The position numbers were made by a program, and so were the translations under genes. Below are positions 34,641 through 44,637 of a stretch of DNA of 64,000 nt, piece by piece. Origin of the DNA: Agarivorans gilvus (lineage in GTDB: Bacteria; Pseudomonadota; Gammaproteobacteria; Enterobacterales; Celerinatantimonadaceae). The stretch's first letter is position 1. Every line of letters starts with the position of its first letter. The notes beneath the pieces are model-generated. The model ran no database searches. It was not told where the DNA came from and saw nothing but the letters and a program-made list of their open reading frames with translations. The DNA lies in the NCBI RefSeq assembly GCF_001420915.1, contig NZ_CP013021.1:258001-322000 (forward strand). The letters run 5' to 3'.

Positions 34641-36635
34641 ATGAGTTCTCGTTTTGAATTATTGGCCCCCGGCGGCGATTTAGAAGCCATTCACGCGGCG
34701 ATTGCCGCAGGTAGTGATGCTATTTATCTTGGTTTAGATCGATTTAATGCGCGTAACCGAGCTAAAAATATTTCTTTGGCCGAGCTTAAAGCGGTGTGTC
34801 ACTTAGCTCATCAGCAGCGGTGCAAAATATTTGTCACTTTAAATGTGATGCTGCTAGAGAGTGAGTTGCCCGCTTTGCTGCGTTTGCTCAATCGTTTGCT
34901 TAAGTTGAATGTAGACGGCCTGATAGCCCAAGATTTAGGTTTGTTGTATTTGCTTCATCAACATTTTCCGAATGTGGAAGTCCACGCATCTACCCAGCTA
35001 AATACCCATAATGAGGGGCAGATTGACGCCTTAAAGTCCTTAGGGGTGAATCGAGTTAATTTGGCCAGAGAACTCAACCTAGAAGAAATCACCGCCTTAA
35101 CTCGTCATGCTGCGACCCTGCAGATGAAAATTGAAGTGTTTGTACATGGCTCTTACTGCGTGGGGTTTTCTGGTCTTTGTTATATTAGTTCCACTCGCAA
35201 CGGCTGTTCGGGGAATCGTGGCCGTTGCAGCCAACCTTGTCGCGATCAATATCAAACTACCGAGCAGGGTAGTGCCTTTCCTTTGAACCTCAAAGATAAC
35301 TCAGCCTTTGCCGAGCTTGAGGCGCTAGCTGCTGCTGGGGTCTATTCATTAAAAATAGAAGGGCGGATCAAAAGTTCACATTACGTGTTTAGTGTGGTGT
35401 CTCAATGGCGGGAGCAGCTAGACCGTTATCAGCAAGGGCAGCCATTAGTTAAGGATTTAAGCAATCTATATAAAGTGTTTAACCGAGACTTTACGGCCAA
35501 TTATTTAAGTGGCGAGATTGGTAAAGCCATGTTTATTGATAACCCAAGAAACAATGCTTTAAGCCATTTCGTTGAGCAGCGCCAGCTCACCCAGCCAGAG
35601 CAGATCAATAATCTAAAGCAGGAGTTGTATCAGCATAACAGTGAGCTGATGCAGCAGATGCGCAAGCAAATTGCCGCCATGCAGGCCTCGGCTAACGCTC
35701 TGCCGAGTGACTTGCAGGCAAACCAAACTAAAGCGGTAGAGGTGCAACTGCCGCAGTACCGAATGGAAGATGACCCCAATACTAGCCCCAACTTGGCGGT
35801 GCTGATTAACCAAACTCACGATATCGCTTTAAGCCAGCAAGCCAAACTAGAAGTATTTTGGGCCTTGCCTAATGCCTTGTCGAATAAGCTAGATGAACAG
35901 CTTGTCATATTTAAGCAATATCCTAACTTGAATCCGTGGTTTCCGGCGGTGTTGATTGATAAAGATTACGCGGCAGCCGCGCAGTTCTTGGAGCAAGTGA
36001 AGCCCAAGCTATTGGTGACTAACAATTTAGGTGTGGCAGAGTTGGCCAAGCAAATGGGCTTAGCCTGGGTGGCAGGCCCGCAAATGAATAGCGCAAACTC
36101 TTTGGCGCTAGCCTGTATTAAACAACATTATCAGGGGCAGGGGGCGTTTTTAAGTAATGAGCTGAATGCTAAACAACTGCAGCGTCTTGTTATACCTAAG
36201 GGCTTTCGCAGTTTTTACAGTATTTTTCATCCCAACCAACTGTTAAGTAGTCGCCAATGTCTGTTTCAGCAAAGTAGCGGTTGCAAAAAGCAGCGACTTA
36301 ACAAGTCGTGCTTGAGTCGTTGCAGTAAAAGTACGCGGATCCTCAACTTAAAAGATGCTCAGTACATCATTGATAAACAAGCGGGTGAGTATAATCACTT
36401 ATTTAGTCAGCAACATGTATTGAATACTCAAGCCATTACTGAGATGGCGCATAAGTTTAGTGATGTACTTGTGGATTTACGTAACATCGCAACTGATACC
36501 ACTTGGAGTGGTGTAAGTAATGCGGAGCTAGTGACGTTTTTTCAAGATTTAATCCGCCAAGAGGACGATGCTGAAGTCCGATTACAGGCCTTGTTAACGC
36601 CTTCAATTAACCAGCAATATTTAAAAGGTTTGTAG
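34641..36635 (+). CDS. U32 peptidase-family protein, RlhA/YdcP-like
   Basis: 664 residues from the ATG at 34641 (a TTG lies 3 bases earlier). The U32 pattern: RFELLAPGGDLEAIHAAIAAGSDAIYLG at the start, VHASTQLNTHN, and EVFVHGSYCVGFSGLCYIS with the cysteine set CSGNRGRCSQPCRDQY. The length fits RlhA-type enzymes, which hydroxylate a 23S rRNA cytidine in E. coli, more than the shorter TrhP (YegQ). A second cysteine cluster near the C-terminus (CLFQQSSGCKKQRLNKSCLSRC) is consistent with an iron-sulfur site. Confidence 0.85.
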   Translation: MSSRFELLAPGGDLEAIHAAIAAGSDAIYLGLDRFNARNRAKNISLAELKAVCHLAHQQRCKIFVTLNVMLLESELPALLRLLNRLLKLNVDGLIAQDLGLLYLLHQHFPNVEVHASTQLNTHNEGQIDALKSLGVNRVNLARELNLEEITALTRHAATLQMKIEVFVHGSYCVGFSGLCYISSTRNGCSGNRGRCSQPCRDQYQTTEQGSAFPLNLKDNSAFAELEALAAAGVYSLKIEGRIKSSHYVFSVVSQWREQLDRYQQGQPLVKDLSNLYKVFNRDFTANYLSGEIGKAMFIDNPRNNALSHFVEQRQLTQPEQINNLKQELYQHNSELMQQMRKQIAAMQASANALPSDLQANQTKAVEVQLPQYRMEDDPNTSPNLAVLINQTHDIALSQQAKLEVFWALPNALSNKLDEQLVIFKQYPNLNPWFPAVLIDKDYAAAAQFLEQVKPKLLVTNNLGVAELAKQMGLAWVAGPQMNSANSLALACIKQHYQGQGAFLSNELNAKQLQRLVIPKGFRSFYSIFHPNQLLSSRQCLFQQSSGCKKQRLNKSCLSRCSKSTRILNLKDAQYIIDKQAGEYNHLFSQQHVLNTQAITEMAHKFSDVLVDLRNIATDTTWSGVSNAELVTFFQDLIRQEDDAEVRLQALLTPSINQQYLKGL

Positions 36636-36740
36636 CCCAGAGCCAGTTCTTTTGCCGAGCTTGATAGAAATTTATTAGCTGAGCTATTAGAATCGGGGTT
36701 CGGCGGTTTACCGCAAATTCATTTAACCAAGGAATCTTTA

Positions 36741-37223
36741 ATGATTATCGCAAAAGACGACGTAGCCATCTTTGAATACACCGTAACAGCAAACGGTGAA
36801 CAGCTTGATACTTCGGAAGGCAAAGAGCCACTCGCCATTATCGTTGGTCAGGGGCAATTAGTACCCGGTTTAGAACAAGCTCTTATTGGCAAACAAGTAG
36901 GCGACAAATTTGATGCAGAAATCGCCGCTGAAGAAGCTTACGGAGAACGCAACGATAATCTAGTTCAGGCTGTGCCAAAAGCTATGTTCGGTGATGTTGA
37001 AGTTGAAGTGGGCATGCAATTTCGTGCCACTACCGATGAAGGCGAACAGTCTGTGATCATCATCGGTGTAGAAGACGACGAAGTCATCGTTGATGGTAAC
37101 CACCCTCTAGCGGGCATCGATTTAGCTTTTTCTATCGAAGTGACTGAGGTACGTAAAGCCACTGAAGAAGAACTGGCTCATGGTCATGTTCATGCGCCAG
37201 GCGGCTGTGGTCATCATCACTAA
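36741..37223 (+). CDS. slyD: FKBP-type peptidyl-prolyl isomerase SlyD
   Basis: 160 residues. The SlyD pattern is plain: FEYTVTANGEQLDTSEGKEPLAIIVGQGQLVPGLEQALIG, then the insert-in-flap domain and a metal-binding tail HGHVHAPGGCGHHH. It helps proline turns fold and delivers nickel. The ATG follows AAGGA. It ends 9 bases before the convergent phospholipase gene. The His-rich tail is shorter than the E. coli one. Confidence 0.92.
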   Translation: MIIAKDDVAIFEYTVTANGEQLDTSEGKEPLAIIVGQGQLVPGLEQALIGKQVGDKFDAEIAAEEAYGERNDNLVQAVPKAMFGDVEVEVGMQFRATTDEGEQSVIIIGVEDDEVIVDGNHPLAGIDLAFSIEVTEVRKATEEELAHGHVHAPGGCGHHH

Positions 37224-37232
37224 GAATTAGCT

Positions 37233-38782
37233 TTATAGCTGACTCTCTACCGGTAGCAGGCCAATTATCCAGGATTGGAATTTTCTCCAGATACTGGCTT
37301 GTGGCTCGCTATCGTAGACGCGAGCAGCTTTATCACGAAAAGCTTCTGTCCAGACTAAATCGTCTTTGCTATCTAAGCTTAACTGGTAGCTTCTATAGGG
37401 CAGATTGTTCTTCACTCGATGTGCAATCTCTTTACCTAAATCGGGGCAGGTAAGTACTAAGCCCATTTCAGTATTTAAACTGATAGAGCGAGGATCCCAG
37501 TTAAAAGAACCGACAAACAAGGTTTCCTCATCAATAACAAACACCTTGCTATGTAGACTGGCCCGTGAGGCACTTTTGCCAAAAAAAGCTAAACGCTGTT
37601 TTTGTTTCGCGTCAGGTTTTAGCTCATATATAAATACGTTACCTTCCACCAAACGCTTGCGATATTTTTTGTAACCCGCGTGCACTGCTGCTACGTCGGT
37701 CGCGGCTAAGGAATTAGTTAATACACTAATGTCGATGCCTTTGTCCGCAAGGGCCACTAGAGCATCGGAACCTGCTTCGCCTGGTATAAAATAGGGGGAA
37801 CTAAGCAAAATGCTTTGTTCTGCATGGCTTAACAGTTTAGCCAGATTATGGGATACATCCTGTGGGTAGTCAGTCCCTTTTACCGGGTGATCGACCAATA
37901 CGTCACCATCACACCAATATAAGAAGTCTGCCATGCGTTTATCGGCTAATAGCTGAGCATAGCTTTGGTGTGCGCGAATAAAAGATTTTACGTCGTTCTG
38001 ATAAAGTTGTTGTTCCAATTTGAGAAACTCAGCATGGCTGTCTACGTCTTTACTGTTTAATGCTTCAATCGGATAGCTTTGTTCACTGTTCCAATATAAG
38101 TCGAAGGCTTGACTGACTTTCTCTACTACCGGCCCAATTGCTAAGGCGTCAAAATCGTTGAAGTTCACTTCTTCGGTGGCGGCAAAATATTCATCACCAA
38201 TGTTACGCCCCCCACAACCGTGGCTAACCCGTCGATGGTTAGGGACTTATTATGCATGCGTTTATTAAGTCGGCCGAAGTCACCTAGCATGTTGCCGCCA
38301 CGGAATCCGCGTTGGTAGAAGGGGTTAAAGACTCTTAGTTCAATATTGGGCTGCATGGCTAAGGCGGTCAATTTATCGTCCATGCTAGCGGTATTAATGT
38401 CATCGATTAACAGTCTAACTCGAACTCCACGCTTGGATGCTTTTAATAAACGGGCGAGAAAGATGTCGCCAGTTAAATCACCTTTTAGCATGTAATACTG
38501 GGCGTCGATACTTTGGCTGGCTCTATCGATTAAGGCGATACGCACAGCAAAAGCGCCCAAACCATCATTCAATACTAATACCCCGGTGCGCTCGGGTTGG
38601 AAGTCTCTTAGTCGTTGAATGTCTTGATAGTTGTTGCTGGAAGGATCGACTGCTAGATAAGTGCTAGGGCGTTTATATTGGGCAAGCATTTCCGATGAAG
38701 GTCGCTGGGCACAAGAAATGAGCCCAAGGCTGAGCAGCAAAATGATGAACAATCGTAACGTCACTGGGGAAATCCGTTTCAA
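37233..38782 (-). pseudogene. Phospholipase D-like lipoprotein, broken by one frameshift
   Basis: Read as 205 residues (38165-38782) and 311 residues (37233-38168) in different frames. The first part has lipobox LISC and the first HKD site, HNKSLTIDG. The second part has HSKVFVIDEETLFVGSFNWDPRS, the second HKD site. Adding one G to the run of six near 38210-38215 joins VVGG-RNIGDEYFAATEE, giving about 516 residues, the usual length. The start codon is TTG at 38782 or an in-frame GTG, neither with a good ribosome site. It is probably intact in the organism. Confidence 0.8.
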
Positions 38783-38897
38783 ACTAATGCTTATGTAGAT
38801 AAAAATTTTAGTTTAAATTTATGGGCTTGGCTAGCTATACGCTCTACAGCTATGTTACATAGCTGTTAATTCGGTTCCTCAGCACTAAGATTACGTA

Positions 38898-38903
38898 TAT
38901 AAT
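38898..38903 (+). promoter_or_regulatory. -10 element upstream of ygiQ
   Basis: A perfect TATAAT 31 bases before the ygiQ ATG. No good -35 box at 17 bases. Confidence 0.45.
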
Positions 38904-38933
38904 GTCGCGCTTCGTTTCTTGAGACCAAATTAT

Positions 38934-41074
38934 ATGCATACCGCTCCCATTCTATTCAAGCCAGAAACTTGCGTTAACAAACAACGTGCTGCTGCGCCTT
39001 TCTTGCCAATGTCACGTAAGGAGATGCAAGCACTAGGCTGGGATAGCTGTGATGTTATTTTGGTCACTGGCGATGCTTATGTCGATCATCCTAGTTTTGG
39101 CATGGCGGTGATTGGTCGTATGCTGGAGGCCAAAGGTTTTCGCGTAGGCATTATCGCCCAGCCAGATTGGACCAATAAAGACGATTTCATGCGCTTAGGT
39201 AAACCGAATTTATTTTTCGGGGTGACGGCTGGCAACATGGATTCGATGATCAATCGTTATACCGCCGATAGAAAGCTGCGCCACGATGATGCCTATACGC
39301 CCAACAATGAAGGTGGTAAACGCCCCGATAGAGCAGTGATTGTTTATTCCCAGCGTTGTAAAGAAGCCTATAAAGATGTGCCGGTGGTACTAGGTGGCAT
39401 CGAGGCCAGCCTGCGTCGAATTGCCCACTACGATTATTGGTCTGACAAAGTGCGCCGCTCCGTTCTGTTTGACGCAAAAGCTGAGTTATTGATTTATGGC
39501 AATGCTGAGCGCCCCTAGTGGAAGTGGCTTATCGGCTCAGTCAGGGTGAGGATATTGCTGAGCTAGATGATGTGCGCGGTACCGCCTTGATCCGCAAACA
39601 GCCTTTAGCTGGTTGGAGTGGTTTGGACTCGAGTCATTTGGACAAACCGGGCAAAATTGACCCTATCCCCAGCCCTTACGCAGAAACCGAGGAAAACTGT
39701 GCCAGCCAAGAGCAGCCAGAGGCCGAGTCTGTCGCTAGTGATGCTCAGGCCAAGCCTGTAGTGGTGCAAATGGACAAAAAGCGCCCTTGGGAGAATGTGT
39801 ATATTAATTTGCCGGCTTATGAGCAGGTTAAAGTTAATCAGGTGCTGTACGCCCACGCTTCACGTATCTTTCACCTAGAAACTAACCCCGGTTGTGCCCG
39901 TGCCTTGGCTCAGCGCCACGGTGATCGTATAGTTTGGCTTAACCCGCCAGCCTTACCTTTAAGCACCGAAGATATGGATGGGGTATTTGGTTTACCTTAT
40001 CAACGGATCCCGCATCCTAGCTATGGTAAGGCGAAAATCCCAGCTTACGAGATGATTAAATTCTCGATTAACATCATGCGTGGTTGTTATGGCGGCTGTA
40101 CCTTCTGTTCGATTACCGAGCACGAGGGGCGAATTATTCAAAGTCGCTCACAACAATCGATTATTGGTGAAATTGAGCAAATTCGCGATCAAGTCCCTGG
40201 TTTTACCGGAGTGATATCCGATTTAGGTGGTCCAACGGCCAACATGTATCGGCTTAATTGTAAAAGTCCTAAGGCCGAAGAAACTTGCCGTCGTCTATCT
40301 TGTGTTTACCCCACTATCTGTCATCACATGGATACTGACCATACGCCCACCATTGAGCTGTACCGTGAAGCGCGTAAAGTGGAAGGTGTTAAAAAAATCT
40401 TAATTGCTTCTGGAGTGCGTTACGACTTGGCAATTGAGGACCCTCGTTATGTGAAAGAGTTGGCGCTGCATCATGTGGGTGGCTATTTAAAAATTGCCCC
40501 AGAACATACCGAAGAAGGGCCTTTATCGAAGATGATGAAGCCGGGTATGAGCACCTATTACAAATTTAAAGAATTGTTTGATAAATACTCTAAAGAAGCG
40601 GGCAAAAAACAATACTTAATCCCTTACTTTATTTCTGCCCACCCCGGCACCAAAGATGAAGATATGGTGACCTTGGCGCTGTGGCTGAAGAAGAATAAAT
40701 TTAAGTTGGATCAAGTGCAAAACTTCTATCCATCCCCTTTGGCTAATGCTACTACCATGTACCATACCGAGCGTAACCCTTTGCATAAGGTGAGCCATAC
40801 CAGCGAGCGGGTATCGGTAGCCAAGAAGGGGCGTCAGCGCCGTCTGCACAAAGCCTTATTGCGTTATCATGATGAGAAGAACTGGCCGATTATTCGTGAA
40901 GGTCTAAATAATATGGGCTTAAGCAAATTAATCGGCAACGGACTGCATCACTTGGTGCCGCCAGATAATCGCCGCGGCGGACGAGGGGCGGCTCAACGTG
41001 GTTTTAAAGGAGCGAAGAACAGCCAACTGGCGGCGACTCGCTTTACCAATAAACAGTTTAAGCAAAAGCGATAA
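38934..41074 (+). pseudogene. ygiQ: Radical-SAM protein YgiQ, broken by one frameshift
   Basis: A large YgiQ-family radical-SAM protein of unknown substrate. The first frame has the N-terminal pattern SFGMAVIGRMLEAKGFRVGI and ends GNAERP at 39518. The rest (39518-41074) continues VEVAYRLSQGEDIAEL and has the radical-SAM cysteines RGCYGGCTFCSITEHEGR. Adding one C to the CCCC run near 39512-39515 restores the known ERP-LVEVA junction. The start is best placed at the ATG at 38934, because the frame begins with a TTG at 38919 and lacks a better signal. It ends at a terminator. Confidence 0.88.
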
Positions 41075-41084
41075 ATTGATGATT

Positions 41085-41117
41085 AAGGCACTTGTTTCGA
41101 TAAGTGCCTTTATTTTA
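41085..41117 (+). terminator. Intrinsic terminator of ygiQ
   Basis: AAGGCACTT, 8-base loop, AAGTGCCTT then TATTTTA. Confidence 0.8.
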
Positions 41118-41134
41118 TCTTGCGCTGGGGTGAG

Positions 41135-41908
41135 TTAAAGCTTAGAGAAGTCCACTTGAGGTAAGCTTTGAAAGCCCGGTTTAGCGAAGTAATAACCTTG
41201 CATGAGCTCGACCCCACAGGCGTTTAAAAAACGCATTTCTTCACGGCTTTCTATGCCTTCAGCCAATACCGTTACCTTCAGCTCCTTAAACATCGCCAAG
41301 CTGTGTTTTAATATGGTTTGCCGCGCAGCGTCACTATCAATGTTACGGATCAGTGCCATGTCTAACTTAACGATGTCGGTTTGAAAATCAGCCAACAGAT
41401 TCAGATTTGAATAGCCGGCACCAAAATCGTCGATGGCCGTTTTAAAGCCTAGCTGCTGATAGTGCGCAACAATATTTTTAATGTGCTGGGTATCGGTGAC
41501 TTGTTCGGTTTCGATAAACTCAAACATGATTTGTTGGATCGGAAACTGATACTTTTGGGCGGCCTCAAGGGTCGTGCGAATACAGCGCTCTGGCTGATAA
41601 ACGGCATTGGGTAAAAAGTTAATGCTGAGCATGCCCGGTAGTTTAAGCTCGGCGGCCAGCGCAATGGCTTTAACTCGACATAGCTGGTCGAAACGGTAGC
41701 GGTTCTGCTCACTTAGCTGCGAAATAATGGTGTAGGCTGGTTCATTGTTTAATCCTCGCACTAAGGCTTCATAACCAAAAATTTGTTTACTGGGGTAGTG
41801 AACAATCGGTTGAAAGGCCATGCTGAAGTCAAAGTCTAGTGGATGTGATTCTCGGCATTGCTGACAAGAGCTATCTTGAGTAGTGTTTGCTTGTTTCATC
41901 AAGTTCAT
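41135..41908 (-). CDS. EAL-domain cyclic-di-GMP phosphodiesterase
   Basis: 257 residues, almost all one EAL domain. Catalytic patterns in order: MAFQPIV, EALVRG, NFLPN, FEFIETE, DDFGAGYS, DIVKLD, LAEGIES and QGYYFAKP, all intact. A short N-terminal tail carries a CQQC pair that could bind metal or sense redox. It breaks down cyclic-di-GMP, opposing the globin-coupled cyclase at 32660. A single gene. Confidence 0.9.
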   Translation of the reverse strand: MNLMKQANTTQDSSCQQCRESHPLDFDFSMAFQPIVHYPSKQIFGYEALVRGLNNEPAYTIISQLSEQNRYRFDQLCRVKAIALAAELKLPGMLSINFLPNAVYQPERCIRTTLEAAQKYQFPIQQIMFEFIETEQVTDTQHIKNIVAHYQQLGFKTAIDDFGAGYSNLNLLADFQTDIVKLDMALIRNIDSDAARQTILKHSLAMFKELKVTVLAEGIESREEMRFLNACGVELMQGYYFAKPGFQSLPQVDFSKL

Positions 41909-41998
41909 GAATGACCCAGTGGATGGATTTTATCTCTAAGCATTAGACTAGTTGCTGACATATCGCTGAACAACTTCAATCAGTATAAAGCGTTAACT

Positions 41999-42024
41999 CA
42001 GACCAATAATAAATCATTGGTCTG
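41999..42024 (-). terminator. Hairpin after narP
   Basis: CAGACCAAT / ATTGGTCTG, a perfect 9-bp stem with an 8-base loop, 52 bases after the narP stop. There is no T run, so it may protect the message end or need Rho. Confidence 0.5.
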
Positions 42025-42075
42025 CGGTGGGTTATAGCAACAGATCTGGTCTTTAGCTCTTAACAGGAGCGCTAT

Positions 42076-42711
42076 TTATGCCATATGTTCTAAGTACATA
42101 ACGGTTAACTCCACTCGAGATTTTGCATTCAGTTTACGAAGCAAACTTTTAACGTGAACCTTAACCGTGCCCTCGGTAATACGCAGTTTGTCGGCCACTT
42201 CACGATTGCTTGCGCCTTTAGCAATTTCATTAAGGGTTTGTAATTCTCGCTTGGTAACGGTCTCGAGTTTGTTGGCAAATTCGTCACTTTCGTGAAGGCA
42301 ATTTAGGTAGGGCAATAGTTCATCACTGAGCACTTGCTGGCCAGCTGCGGCCAATTTGAGTTGCTCATGTAATTGCTCTGGCTCCATATCTTTTAGCAAA
42401 TAGCCGTCGGCACCGGCATTAATTAGCTTAATTACGTCTTGTTTAGCATCCGATACGGTAAGAATAATAATGGTGGAGCTGATGTTTTTTTCTCTGAGTA
42501 ATTTAAGCGTATCTAAACCAGATAAACCCTTCATGTTTAGGTCTAATAACACTATGTCGGGTTCGAGTTCACTACAAATCTCTACCGCTTGAGCACCGCT
42601 GCCAGCCTCGGCGACTACTTCAAATCCCGGCTCTATATTTAGAAATTGCACAATTCCCTTGCGCATTAAAGGGTGGTCATCCACCACTACAATTTTGATA
42701 GCTTGGTTCAT
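42076..42711 (-). CDS. narP: Nitrate/nitrite response regulator NarP
   Basis: 211 residues. The receiver domain has IVVVDDHPLMRKG and phospho-acceptor Asp57 (VLLDLNMKG), followed by ILTVSDA and GYLLKD. The C-terminal LuxR-type helix-turn-helix has VTKRELQTLNEIAKGASNREVADKL and GTVKVHVKSLLRKL. It follows narQ in the same direction across 13 bases. A near-perfect NarP 7-2-7 site lies in front of napF about 3 kb away, so it probably activates nap. Confidence 0.93.
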   Translation of the reverse strand: MNQAIKIVVVDDHPLMRKGIVQFLNIEPGFEVVAEAGSGAQAVEICSELEPDIVLLDLNMKGLSGLDTLKLLREKNISSTIIILTVSDAKQDVIKLINAGADGYLLKDMEPEQLHEQLKLAAAGQQVLSDELLPYLNCLHESDEFANKLETVTKRELQTLNEIAKGASNREVADKLRITEGTVKVHVKSLLRKLNAKSRVELTVMYLEHMA

Positions 42712-42724
42712 CGCTAGCTTTTCC

Positions 42725-44411
42725 TTACTGAGTTTTTCTTGGAACGCTTAGTTTGACTGAAACGCCGCCGCTGAGTGACTGCTCAAAACATATTTTACCG
42801 TTTAGACGTTCAGCGCGTTCCTGCATAATTTGTAAACCGTAGTGTTCGTCGAGGTGTTTAAGTTTGCTTCCGTGTAAACCGTTATCCGCAACTTCGATGG
42901 TAATTTGCTCCGCATCCCCGACACAAGTTATTGAAATTTTATCACAGTCAGCGTGTTTTAAGGCATTGATGATCGCTTCTCTAACGATCTGAATAATATG
43001 AATTTGCTTGTTGGCTTCCACCATGTCGTTGGCGATATCGGTAGTCAGTTCAATCTGTTGCGGATATTGGCTGGCTAACTCTTCCACTAATACTTGCAGT
43101 GATTCTACCAATAGGGCGCTTTTTATGGTTAAGCGGAAGGTCGATAGTAACTCCCTCAGTTGTACATACGCGGCACTCAGCACCGATTGGATTTCTTCGC
43201 TTATTTCCAGGCTTTGCTGGTAGTCACAGGGGATTGTTTAAGTTGCCTTTGCAATAAGCTGGTTTGAATTTTTAAATAAGACAGCGTTTGGGCGAGTGAA
43301 TCGTGTAGTTCGCGAGCAATGGTGGCGCGCTCTTCCATCAATAATAGTTTTTGTTTTTGCAGTAAACCCTGCTCAAAGCGTAATACCTTAGTAATGGTTC
43401 GACAGTAGCTGTTAACAATAGCGGCTCTGCTTTCAGGCACTTCAGGCAATATTAAGTAACCGTAACGCTCTCGGTCTAACTCCAAGGCAATGGGGGAGAT
43501 AGCTCAACTTCACCGGCTTGGTAGTTTACTTCCATACCCAGTTTATTTAGCTGTAGTTTAGCACCCCGAATGCTAAGAGTTTCGCAGAGTAGCTGCAAAG
43601 ACTGCTTGAAATGTTGCTGGTTTAAGGTGCTGTTAAAAAGAATTTGCTCCAAATTATAAAGGAAGTTGAGATCTTGGTTGGCGCGACGCAGCTCTTTAGT
43701 TTTCTCTTTGACTTGATTTTCCAGCGTTTGATAACTGCTGTCTAAATCTTGTGACATCGAGATGATTCCCCGTGCTAGGGTTTCCATTTCTATGCTGGCA
43801 TAACGGGTGGGAATAGAAATTTTGAAGTCGCCACTTTGTACTTGGCGTACCGCTTCCACCAGCCGATAGATCGGCTTAGAAATATTCCGCTGAATGTACC
43901 AAAGGGTGTAAATGGCGATTAAAGTGATAATAACAAAGGCGAATATTTGAAGATAAGTCAGTGAAAAGACTTTTCCCTCAGAATTATATTGGGTTTCCGC
44001 AACGAATTGATCAATCAGATCAACAAAACCCACCACATGATGGTCGAAGTAGACCGTGTCGTGATTCACAACATAGGGCTTAAGCTGCTGCCAGCGTTGC
44101 TTAACCTTTAAGTAACGCTGGTTCATTTCATTATCTTGCTTAGCGACCTTTTGTAGAGCCGAACTATTTAAAGAGCTCTCAAAACGAGCAATCTTGTCTT
44201 CTAGTGCTTGGTCGTTAATATTCAGCGCATGGGCCATGCGGTAGCTTTGCATGCGCAAAGAGCCCGCGATATTGATGGCCTCTGCATCATTTAAACTATT
44301 GATTAAGGTGGTAAGCGAGCCCATGGCCACCAAGGCAAAAAATACCATCATTAAGCTAAGTAGCCGAATAACGGCGGTGGCGATAGAACGTTTCCCGAAA
44401 TAAAGCTTCAA
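42725..44411 (-). pseudogene. narQ: Nitrate/nitrite sensor kinase NarQ, broken by two frameshifts
   Basis: Read as three pieces (43476-44411, 43201-43485 and 42725-43183). The first has a membrane helix, the periplasmic P-box INIAGSLRMQSYRMAH, a second helix and HAMP. The second has the phospho-acceptor box RELHDSLAQTL. The third is the ATP-binding domain (EVADNGLHGSKL, YGLQIMQERAERLNG). One C added to the five-C run near 43490-43494, and one to the four-C run near 43228-43231, restores one frame of about 562 residues, the usual length. The P-box and His are intact, so the gene is probably functional in the organism. Confidence 0.88.
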
Positions 44412-44520
44412 CTCAAAATCCTTGTTAAGTCGACAATTTGATTAATCTGCTTACTGTCATTTAGTGTAACTTTTACAAAGCACTTAACAAATACTATTTT
44501 TTTGCATAGCATTGACAGTA

Positions 44521-44634
44521 TCACCGAAGTCTAAAATGACCTAAGTCCTAATGATATGGCGTTTAGACCCTTAGCACTGACTAAGCAGGGTAAATCGCAG
44601 AAATGGTTTTGCCTCCCGTATTTGGAAAGGTTGA
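44521..44634 (+). promoter_or_regulatory. Moco riboswitch upstream of moaA
   Basis: A well-formed aptamer shape. P1: 44521-44525 with 44629-44634 (one bulged T). P2: GTCTAAA (44529-44535) with TTTAGAC (44562-44568), enclosing the 11-base tetraloop receptor CCTAAG (44540-44545) / TATGG (44555-44559). P3: CTTAG (44570-44574) with CTAAG (44581-44585). A GAAA loop at 44600-44603 could dock in the receptor. CCTCCC with GGAAAGG forms the last helix. The ribosome site GGAAAGG (44624-44630) is inside the fold, so binding should block moaA translation. The presence of P3 favours Moco over the tungsten form. Confidence 0.8.
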
Positions 44635-44637
44635 TTT

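Noticed and set aside
44512..44537. TTGACA followed by TAAAAT as a moaA promoter
   Set aside because: Spacing is only 14 bases and the start would fall inside the riboswitch P2 helix, which would destroy the aptamer.
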